Of a stretch of 10,294 nucleotides of DNA, positions 6,311 to 10,294 are shown piece by piece. The translations under genes and the position numbers were made by a program. Source of the stretch: JAACPR01 sp964598245. Lineage in GTDB: Bacteria; Patescibacteriota; Minisyncoccia; Phycocordibacterales; JAACPR01. The stretch spans positions 1-10,294 of the forward strand of contig CAZRAX010000021.1 in the NCBI GenBank assembly GCA_964598245.1, written 5' to 3'. The notes below the pieces were generated by a model. It saw only the letters and a program-made list of their open reading frames with translations, was not told the DNA's origin and searched no databases. Within the stretch, counting starts at the first letter, position 1, and each line of letters starts with the position of its first letter.

Positions 6311-8170
6311 TTAATCTGTTTTTACTTCTTTGTCAAAAGATTCTTTTATATCTTTATCTTTTTTATAATCAATATGATAAGAATCAAGTAGTTTTTCGTA
6401 TTCTGCTCTTTCTAAATTCTCAACTTCTAATAATTTACGAGCAATGGCATCTAAAACTTCTCTATGTTGATTTAGAATATTTTCAGCTTTTTCTTTGGCA
6501 TCAGCCAACAATTTTGAAATTTCGGCATCAATCTCATCACCAACTTTTTCTGAATATTCTTTATCATTGACACCCTGACCAAATAAAGTTTTTCCGGAAC
6601 CAGATTCCAAAGCAATTGGACCAAATTTTTCACTCATTCCATATTTTGTAACCATATCACGAGCTAGCGCAGTAGAAACTTGCAGATCGTTTGAGGGACC
6701 AGTTGTAATATCACCAAAAATCATTTTCTCTGTAACATAACCAGCCAAAGACATAGCTAGATCATCCAAAAATTCTTTTCTTGATTGAAGTTTTCTATCT
6801 TCAGTTGGTAATTTCAAAGTGTAACCACCTGCCCTTCCACGAGAAATAATTGAAATTTTATGAACTGGATCAGAGTTTGGTAAAATTGATGCAACCAACG
6901 CGTGCCCAGCTTCATGATAAGCAGTGATTTTCTTTTCTTCTGGAGTTAGGAGGTGATTTTTTCTTTCTGGACCAAGCATCACTTTTTCAATAGAACGAAT
7001 CAAATCAAATTGACTAACTTTGGTTCGGTTTTCTCTTGCTGTTAAAATTGCTGCTTCATTAACAAGAGAATATAAATCAGCACCAGAAAAACCAGGAGTT
7101 CTTTCTGCCAAAACCTGGAAATTAACATCTTCAGCAAGTGGTTTATTTCTAGCTTGAACTTTCAAAATTTCTTCTCTGTCTTTGCGATCTGGCAAATCAA
7201 TAACAACTCGACGATCAAACCTGCCGGGACGCAAAATAGCAGGATCTAAAACATCTGGCCTATTTGTAGCAGCCATAATGATAACTTTGTCGTTTGGTTC
7301 AAAACCATCCATTTCAACCAATATCTGATTCAAAGTTTGTTCTCTTTCATCATTCCCGCCACCGACACCAACACCACGAGCTCGCCCAACGGCGTCAATT
7401 TCGTCAATAAAAATAATTGCAGGGGCAGATTGTTTAGCAATTTTAAAAAGATCACGAACACGACTAGCGCCAACACCAACGAACATTTCCACGAATTCAG
7501 AACCAGAAATTGAAAAGAAAGAAACCCCGGCTTCACCAGCAGTTGCTCTTGCTAACAAAGTTTTACCTGTACCTGGTGCACCCATTAGTAAAATTCCCTT
7601 TGGAATTTGAGCTCCGATATCAATAAACTTCTTTGGATTTTTTAAAAATTCAACAATTTCATTTAGTTCTTGTTTTGCTTCTTCTGAACCAGCAACATCT
7701 TTGAAGGTAACTTTTGATTTATCTTTGGGATTCATTAACCTAGCATTTGATTGTCCAAAAGTGAAAGCTTGCATTCCAGCACCTTTAACTTGTCTTGTTA
7801 AATACCAAATTAAAAATAAAATAAAGAAAAGTGGAATTAAAAATGGACCAGTAACTAAAAGCCAATAACCTAAACCTGTTTGATCTTTGATATCAATCGT
7901 AACATTAGCAAGTTGTTCTGGAGTAACACCATAATTTGTCAAAGTATCAGAAATAGAAGTTGCAGATTCTTTTTTAGAAATAAAAATTGTTTCTGAATCT
8001 AAATATTTAGCCTCAATATCTTCACCGCGAACGATAACTGATTCAACTTTTTGAGATTTAACATCTTGAGCTAATTGTGAAATAGCAATTTCTTGTTGAT
8101 CTTTTTGATTATCAACAACATATGAATATAAAAGCACAATTGTTAATATAATTAAAATAGTAGTAATCAT
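6311..8170 (-). CDS. ftsH: ATP-dependent zinc metalloprotease FtsH
   Basis: Membrane-anchored AAA+ protease that degrades misfolded membrane and regulatory proteins, working as a hexamer. From the ATG at 8170 it has 619 residues: membrane segment 1 (about 4-19), an extracytoplasmic domain (20-100), membrane segment 2 (about 102-124), the AAA+ module with Walker A GAPGTGKT (197-204), pore-loop MFVG (229-232), Walker B IIFIDEID (252-259), and the second region of homology ending LRPGRFDRR (313-321), then the peptidase domain with zinc motif HEAGH (419-423) and third ligand Asp495 in GPSNDL. All catalytic residues are intact. The ATG at 8170 is an internal Met: the frame stays open upstream and supplies a Lys-rich cytoplasmic lead (see 8171-8342). 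The gene is divergent from smpB and followed by a 149-residue gene. Confidence 0.97.
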   Translation of the reverse strand: MITTILIILTIVLLYSYVVDNQKDQQEIAISQLAQDVKSQKVESVIVRGEDIEAKYLDSETIFISKKESATSISDTLTNYGVTPEQLANVTIDIKDQTGLGYWLLVTGPFLIPLFFILFLIWYLTRQVKGAGMQAFTFGQSNARLMNPKDKSKVTFKDVAGSEEAKQELNEIVEFLKNPKKFIDIGAQIPKGILLMGAPGTGKTLLARATAGEAGVSFFSISGSEFVEMFVGVGASRVRDLFKIAKQSAPAIIFIDEIDAVGRARGVGVGGGNDEREQTLNQILVEMDGFEPNDKVIIMAATNRPDVLDPAILRPGRFDRRVVIDLPDRKDREEILKVQARNKPLAEDVNFQVLAERTPGFSGADLYSLVNEAAILTARENRTKVSQFDLIRSIEKVMLGPERKNHLLTPEEKKITAYHEAGHALVASILPNSDPVHKISIISRGRAGGYTLKLPTEDRKLQSRKEFLDDLAMSLAGYVTEKMIFGDITTGPSNDLQVSTALARDMVTKYGMSEKFGPIALESGSGKTLFGQGVNDKEYSEKVGDEIDAEISKLLADAKEKAENILNQHREVLDAIARKLLEVENLERAEYEKLLDSYHIDYKKDKDIKESFDKEVKTD

Positions 8171-8239
8171 ATTATTGAAAAAACTCTTTGGCTTTTTGCT
8201 ACCTTTTTTTATTTTATAAATTCTCTTAAAGGTTTTTTT

Positions 8240-8249
8240 NNNNNNNNNN
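8240..8249. other. assembly gap, 10 Ns
   Basis: Ten consecutive N characters mark a scaffold join. The run length is probably conventional and says little about the true distance. It falls inside the likely 5' end of ftsH. Confidence 0.99.
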
Positions 8250-8261
8250 TCCGCAAATTTT

Positions 8262-8297
8262 AAACCGTTGTGTTAAATTATGCACAGCGGTTTTTTT
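8262..8297 (+). terminator. strong terminator-like hairpin without an upstream plus-strand gene
   Basis: An 11-bp stem with one G-U pair, AAACCGTTGTG (8262-8272) and CACAGCGGTTT (8283-8293), loop of 10, runs straight into a T7 tract and further Ts. It reads as a textbook plus-strand rho-independent terminator, yet upstream lie only the gap and the minus-strand ftsH. Either the gap hides the end of a plus-strand gene, or the piece 8250-8288 was joined here wrongly, or it is a chance structure in the ftsH 5' coding region. Confidence 0.5.
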
Positions 8298-8350
8298 ATT
8301 TTTTTGATTCCCTTTTGGTGAATTATTTTTTGTATTCTTCATAGAAACCT

Positions 8351-8356
8351 ATTATA
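8351..8356 (-). promoter_or_regulatory. probable -10 box of ftsH
   Basis: A perfect TATAAT on the minus strand lies 8 bases before the proposed ftsH ATG at 8342, the same short spacing as at other first genes in the window. No clear -35 box was found; the region overlaps the divergent smpB promoter. Confidence 0.5.
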
Positions 8357-8365
8357 CATAAAAAA

Positions 8366-8394
8366 TTGATTAGATATAGTCCGACTGATAATAT
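8366..8394 (+). promoter_or_regulatory. promoter of smpB
   Basis: TTGATT (8366-8371), a 17-bp spacer ending in TGA, then TAATAT (8389-8394), which together also give the extended form TGnTAATAT. Six bases separate the hexamer from the ATG at 8401, so transcription should begin at the start codon. No Shine-Dalgarno sequence exists. Confidence 0.68.
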
Positions 8395-8400
8395 ATTAAT

Positions 8401-8850
8401 ATGACAATTTTAGTTGAAAATAAAAAAGCAACCTTCAATTATAATATCCAAGATAAGTACGAAGCCGGGATTGAGTTGTTTGGCCACGAGGTAAAATCTC
8501 TTAAAAATAAAAGAGGTAATCTTTCTGGTGCTTATATTGTAATTCGTGGAGGAGAAGCTTATCTTGTTGGACTTGATATCCCTTATTATCAGGCAAATAA
8601 CTCACCCGAAGAACACGATCAAAAGCGTACCCGAAGACTACTTTTAACAAAAAAGGAATTAAGGAAATTAGCTGAAATTGAAAATCAAAAGGGTTTGACA
8701 TTAATCCCTATTTCATTGTATAATAAATCTAGAGTTATCAAGATTGAATTTGCCGTTGGTCGTGGTAAAAAGAAAACTGACAAAAGAGAGACCATAAAAA
8801 GACGCGAAGCTGAGCGTGAGATTGGTAGAACATTGAAAAAAATGCGGTAA
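8401..8850 (+). CDS. smpB: SsrA-binding protein SmpB
   Basis: A 149-residue basic protein of normal SmpB length. SmpB binds the tRNA-like end of tmRNA and carries it into stalled ribosomes, its C-terminal tail probing the empty mRNA channel. Family motifs in order: NKKATFNYNIQDKYEAGIEL (7-26), GHEVKSLK (28-35), the EEHDQKRTRRLLL stretch (70-82), KGLTLIPISLY (97-107), and the basic GRGKKKTDKRE (120-130) followed by a Lys/Arg-rich tail that folds as a helix on the ribosome. The tmRNA gene lies 167 bp downstream on the same strand, the classical smpB-ssrA pairing. The start is fixed by a leaderless promoter. Confidence 0.97.
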   Translation: MTILVENKKATFNYNIQDKYEAGIELFGHEVKSLKNKRGNLSGAYIVIRGGEAYLVGLDIPYYQANNSPEEHDQKRTRRLLLTKKELRKLAEIENQKGLTLIPISLYNKSRVIKIEFAVGRGKKKTDKRETIKRREAEREIGRTLKKMR

Positions 8851-8851
8851 C

Positions 8852-8966
8852 AAGACTGGTAAAATGAGTTTTCTCTATCCCGTCCTCGACCTGCTTATGT
8901 CAAGCCATAAAAGCGTTGACAACCGCAGGTCTGCGGAGGATTTCGAAAACTAATTTTACCAATCTT
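8852..8966 (+). ncRNA. long hairpin RNA element between smpB and ssrA, unidentified
   Basis: Starting two bases after the smpB stop, positions 8852-8873 pair with 8945-8966 at 20 of 22 positions. Further nested stems continue upward: TCCTC (8883-8887) with GAGGA (8936-8940), ACCTGC (8889-8894) with GCAGGT (8925-8930), and GTCAA (8899-8903) with TTGAC (8916-8920), closed by GC/GC around ATAAAAG-like loop bases. The result is one almost continuous rod of about 115 nt, richer in GC at its tip than the flanks. It could be a small RNA gene, a processing or stability element of the smpB-ssrA transcript, or a small inverted-repeat element. It lacks the GGAA tetraloop and GCAG motifs of SRP RNA, and I see no basis to call it 6S RNA. 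A 29-codon open frame (8864-8953) overlaps it. Confidence 0.55.
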
Positions 8967-8991
8967 AATGTCGCTTATCTTTCCCTATAAG

Positions 8992-9016
8992 GACACGAAT
9001 TACTTCGCGTCTTTTT
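8992..9016 (+). terminator. terminator-like hairpin just before tmRNA
   Basis: GACACGAA (8992-8999) and TTCGCGTC (9004-9011) pair at 7 of 8 positions around loop TTAC and are followed by TTTTT (9012-9016), one base before the tmRNA 5' end. It may end the smpB/structured-RNA transcript, though no good separate tmRNA promoter was found downstream of it, so partial read-through or a processing role is possible. Confidence 0.5.
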
Positions 9017-9017
9017 A

Positions 9018-9389
9018 GGGGACGATCGGTTTAGACAGATAATCGCTAAATATATGTGCAAAGCAGATCTCTAGTAAATCTTTAAACTGCTAGAAAATTT
9101 AAGTGCAGAGAAAAACTCAATCGCTTCACCTTATAAGTCAAGCGACTTTGCATTCGCTCTAGCTTAATAGAACGACGTCTTACCATCTGAATCCTGATTG
9201 GATGACTAAGGCGACGAAAATCAGGATAGGTTAAGTTCGTGGCTCGCGAATTTATCCAAAACTACGAGCTGGATTATTATTCGTTTTGTTTATTTTTTAG
9301 AATAATAATTGAGATTAAAAGATAAACTAAGCTTTGTAGAGTCATTTATTTAGGTTGTCTGGACGTGGGTTCGATTCCCACCGTTTCCA
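9018..9389 (+). ncRNA. ssrA: tmRNA (transfer-messenger RNA)
   Basis: One-piece tmRNA of about 372 nt. The 5' end GGGGACG (9018-9024) pairs with CGTTTCC (9382-9388, two G-U). The T arm GTGGG/CCCAC with loop TTCGATT (9365-9381) is canonical; the discriminator is A9389, and CCA is not fully encoded. The D-loop-like segment reads GGTTTAGACAG instead of the usual GGATTCGAC. Helix P2 is supported by AGACA/TGTCT (9033-9037, 9356-9360), CTAAATA/TATTTAG (9046-9052, 9347-9353) and GCAAAGC/GCTTTGT (9058-9064, 9331-9337). Other long stems (9191-9199 with 9219-9227; 9273-9282 with 9300-9309) fit the pseudoknot region. The tag frame begins at GCA (9105) and encodes 20 residues, starting AEKNSIASPY and ending DFAFALA, before TAA TAG (9165-9170). 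It tags proteins from stalled ribosomes for proteolysis, with SmpB. Confidence 0.93.
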
Positions 9390-9433
9390 CAGACAAAAAT
9401 AAAAGCACCTCGCAAGAGGTGTTTTTGTTTTTG
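9372..9433 (+). repeat. 62-bp direct repeat, copy 1 (tmRNA 3' end plus terminator)
   Basis: This unit spans the T-loop, the 3' acceptor strand and the terminator of the tmRNA gene. It recurs at 9595-9656 with 61 of 62 bases identical, the only difference being A versus G just before the terminator stem. Confidence 0.93.
9401..9432 (+). terminator. rho-independent terminator of tmRNA
   Basis: CACCTC (9406-9411), loop GCAA, GAGGTG (9416-9421), flanked by an A-run on the left and TTTTTGTTTTT on the right. It lies a dozen bases after the tmRNA 3' end. The A-rich left flank lets it work on the minus strand too. Confidence 0.88.
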
Positions 9434-9594
9434 GCTGACTGAATAAGGAGTAACGCGAAGCGTTACGTTGGGAATCGAAAGCCGGAACGGAGTGCGAGTT
9501 TGATTGAGGAGCGAGCCGGGGTGAGCGACGAAATCAAGGCGAGCACCGCGAGGCGGGGTCGCGGGTTTCGAGCGTCAGCGAGAAAACCTGTGAC
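9434..9594. other. GC-rich hairpin-prone segment between the two tmRNA-end repeats
   Basis: These 161 bp are strikingly GC-rich against AT-rich flanks. They hold a perfect hairpin GTAACGC-GAA-GCGTTAC (9450-9466), TTGATT/AATCAA (9500-9505, 9532-9537) and GGTTT/AAACC (9564-9568, 9584-9588). An inverted 11-bp copy of the tmRNA T-loop sequence (ttcgattccca) lies at 9469-9479, and its core GGGAATCG (9470-9477) can pair with CGATTCCC (9595-9602) at the start of the second repeat, so the whole segment can fold into one large hairpin. No gene with convincing coding character was seen; the minus frame is open for about 40 codons but Arg/Leu-rich and unlike any family I know. Confidence 0.6.
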
Positions 9595-9656
9595 CGATTC
9601 CCACCGTTTCCACAGACAAAAATGAAAGCACCTCGCAAGAGGTGTTTTTGTTTTTG
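9595..9656 (+). repeat. 62-bp direct repeat, copy 2 (tmRNA 3' fragment plus terminator)
   Basis: Near-identical copy of 9372-9433, offset by 223 bp. It carries the last T-loop bases, the acceptor 3' strand and the terminator but no rest of a tmRNA, so it is a fragment, not a second gene. Confidence 0.93.
9624..9655. terminator. second copy of the tmRNA terminator, probably bidirectional
   Basis: CACCTC-GCAA-GAGGTG (9629-9644) with TTTTTGTTTTT on the plus side; on the minus strand the same stem is followed by CTTTCATTTTTG. It therefore can stop the toxin-antitoxin transcript arriving from the right as well as read-through from tmRNA. Confidence 0.78.
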
Positions 9657-9716
9657 TAATTAGAACTTGTTGAAAAGATTAAGCTTACCCTGAATTTATT
9701 TCGGAGATTCCGCCCA

Positions 9717-9989
9717 TCAAGATCTATTCAAAACAAGTTTGTAGATATCTTTTCTATGCCCAATAATCAAAATTTTTATTTTCTTCTGAACAATTTTAAA
9801 TATAACTCGATAATCCCCTACTCTTAATTTTCTGTAATTACTGAGAGTATTTTTGAGATGATTACTATACAGCTCTGGATGTTCCAGAAGTTTAGACTCT
9901 ATAGATTTTTTAATTCTATCTTTTGTCTTTTGATCCAATTTGGAAATATCATCTTTTACAACCTTGGTATGATAAATAATTTTATACAT
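9717..9989 (-). CDS. RelE/ParE-superfamily toxin
   Basis: A 90-residue basic protein with the RelE-type layout: an N-terminal strand (YKIIYHTKVVKDDI), a helical hairpin (DQKTKDRIKKSIESKLLEHP), then the beta sheet with YRKLRVGDYRVIF (52-64) and the C-terminal GHRKDIY (77-83). The Lys, Arg and Tyr residues of these motifs correspond to those that RelE-type toxins use to cut mRNA in the ribosome; ParE-type relatives poison gyrase instead, and the HRKDIY ending favours the RelE side. The gene overlaps its antitoxin by one base (TAATG), the usual translational coupling. It converges on the duplicated tmRNA terminator. The family is firm; the actual target is not shown by the sequence. Confidence 0.88.
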   Translation of the reverse strand: MYKIIYHTKVVKDDISKLDQKTKDRIKKSIESKLLEHPELYSNHLKNTLSNYRKLRVGDYRVIFKIVQKKIKILIIGHRKDIYKLVLNRS

Positions 9990-10210
9990 TACGCCCAGGC
10001 TTTATCATGTTTAATAAATTCACTTTTTTCTTTTTCTCGATCCCTTGCCAAAATATCCCATGCCATATCTTCTTCAATTAAGAGAGCTATTTCCAAAAGT
10101 TCAGCCGCTTTAGTAGCAGTAGGAACATTGTCTCTTTTTGCAACATTTGTAATTGCTTCTTCCAACTCAGAGCCTAATGTTATATTCAATCTTTTTTTTG
10201 TTGTAGACAT
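9989..10210 (-). CDS. ribbon-helix-helix (RelB/CopG-like) antitoxin
   Basis: A 73-residue partner of the downstream toxin. The N-terminus KKRLNITLGSELEEAI (5-20) is a ribbon-helix-helix strand and first helix, followed by NVAKRDNVPTATKAAELLEIAL (22-43), the second helix and turn. Such proteins dimerise, bind their own promoter, and wrap the toxin with an acidic/charged tail, here EEDMAWDILARDREKEK (46-62). The start ATG at 10210 lies 7 bases after a -10 box, making the mRNA nearly leaderless. Autorepression is expected from the family, but I found no clear operator palindrome. Confidence 0.85.
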   Translation of the reverse strand: MSTTKKRLNITLGSELEEAITNVAKRDNVPTATKAAELLEIALLIEEDMAWDILARDREKEKSEFIKHDKAWA

Positions 10211-10217
10211 ATAGAAT

Positions 10218-10245
10218 ATTGTATCAAAAGTGTATCACCTGTCAA
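10218..10245 (-). promoter_or_regulatory. promoter of the toxin-antitoxin pair
   Basis: On the minus strand a perfect TTGACA (10245-10240) is followed after 16 bp by TACAAT (10223-10218), with TG in the extended -10 position (TGATACAAT). The best-matching promoter in the window, it leaves only 7 bases before the antitoxin ATG. Confidence 0.7.
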
Positions 10246-10292
10246 ACTTCGGTGTTTTCTAGCATCGTTTCGCCATCTCCACAAAAGGAAAT
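10242..10292 (-). CDS. possible C-terminal end of an upstream gene
   Basis: One minus-strand frame is open from the window edge to a TGA at 10244-10242, reading ISFCGDGETMLENTEV. Seventeen codons are too few to judge. Its stop overlaps the -35 box of the antitoxin promoter. It may be chance. Confidence 0.15.
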   Translation of the reverse strand: MSFCGDGETMLENTEV

Positions 10293-10294
10293 CA

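Larger units (their letters stand above)
8171..8342 (-). other. ftsH: missing N-terminal part of ftsH, interrupted by the assembly gap
   Basis: The ftsH frame continues upstream of 8170 without a stop as far as the N run, giving 23 residues with many Lys (KGSKKPKSFFNN just before the first membrane segment), as expected on the cytoplasmic side. On the other side of the gap, an ATG at 8342 sits 8 bases after TATAAT and opens a Lys/Asn-rich frame (MKNTKNNSPKGNQKNKKT). With the 10 Ns counted literally the two are out of phase. However, the 9-mer ggttttttt occurs at both 8231-8239 and 8289-8297; merging the two copies removes 58 bp, puts both halves in one frame (NKKT-FKRIYK) and yields 38 extra residues, for a 657-residue FtsH of normal size. 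The reconstruction is an inference. Confidence 0.6.

Noticed and set aside
8937..8950. ggatttcgaaaac taken at first as the tmRNA 5' D-loop motif
   Set aside because: The upstream bases do not pair with the acceptor 3' strand CGTTTCC. GGGGACG at 9018 does, and the P2 helix pairs from there, so the 5' end is at 9018.
8864..8953. A 29-codon open frame starting ATG AGT TTT and ending in TAA, inside the smpB-ssrA interval
   Set aside because: It lies wholly within the long hairpin, has no ribosome-binding site or own promoter, and its codons (CTC, GTC, CTG, CGC, GCG) are unlike those of the neighbouring AT-rich genes. The paired RNA explains the sequence better.
8852..8966. SRP (4.5S) RNA or 6S RNA
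   Set aside because: The hairpin has a suitable size for a small SRP RNA, but the conserved GGAA tetraloop and the GUCAGG/GCAG internal loop are missing, and no clear 6S central bubble could be defined.
9595..9620. A second tmRNA or tRNA gene ending at the repeat copy
   Set aside because: Only the last T-loop bases and the acceptor 3' strand are present; there is no 5' half, D arm or complete T stem upstream.
10246..10294. tRNA-like start GGAGATGGCGAAACGATGC on the minus strand
   Set aside because: The beginning resembles a tRNA-Leu or tRNA-Ser 5' half, but no anticodon arm or T arm follows before the antitoxin promoter.

Overview
The window is AT-rich DNA (roughly 30% GC by eye) that uses the standard bacterial code. 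Its gene content and style suggest a Candidate Phyla Radiation (Patescibacteria) genome, probably metagenome-assembled: it has compact housekeeping genes, almost no leader between the -10 box and the start codon of first genes, short GC-rich hairpin-prone islands in intergenic DNA, and a 10-N assembly gap. The lineage is an inference from style; there is no rRNA or other marker here to fix it.

Layout, left to right. Bases 1-184 are a GC-rich segment unlike its surroundings. It is followed by an MgtE-type Mg2+ channel without the usual N-terminal domain (222-1175, +), an ABC-F translation ATPase (1254-2804, -) and, divergent from it, recG (2872-5040, +). A tRNA-Ile with anticodon UAU (5091-5165, +) has a clear TTGATT-N17-TAATAT promoter. 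Facing it is a minus-strand series: ftsH (6311-8170, with its N-terminus continuing through the N gap to about 8342) and then two unrecognised small genes (5808-6257 and 5197-5751), each followed by a rho-independent terminator. From the divergent promoter region at 8343-8400, smpB (8401-8850, +) leads into a 115-nt, almost fully paired RNA element, a small terminator-like hairpin, and a complete tmRNA gene (ssrA, 9018-9389). The last 62 bp of the tmRNA region, including its terminator, are repeated at 9595-9656, with 161 bp of GC-rich DNA between the copies. A ribbon-helix-helix antitoxin/RelE-type toxin pair (10210 to 9717, -) converges on the second terminator copy.

How the genes work together: SmpB and tmRNA form the trans-translation ribosome-rescue system. 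The tag encoded by this tmRNA ends in Ala-Leu-Ala, the kind of C-terminus that AAA+ proteases read, and the membrane AAA+ protease FtsH lies divergent from smpB. RelE-type toxins act on translation and create stalled ribosomes that trans-translation resolves. ABC-F proteins also act on the ribosome, so much of the window concerns translation quality control. RecG (fork and recombination repair) and MgtE (Mg2+ supply) are separate housekeeping functions.

The most unusual points are the structured RNA between smpB and ssrA, the duplicated tmRNA 3' end with its GC-rich insert, the UAU-anticodon tRNA-Ile, the repeated leaderless-promoter pattern, the ftsH N-terminus that can be rebuilt across the assembly gap, and the two unrecognised genes behind ftsH, which look like distant relatives of each other. 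No CRISPR array, insertion sequence or recombinase gene was seen.
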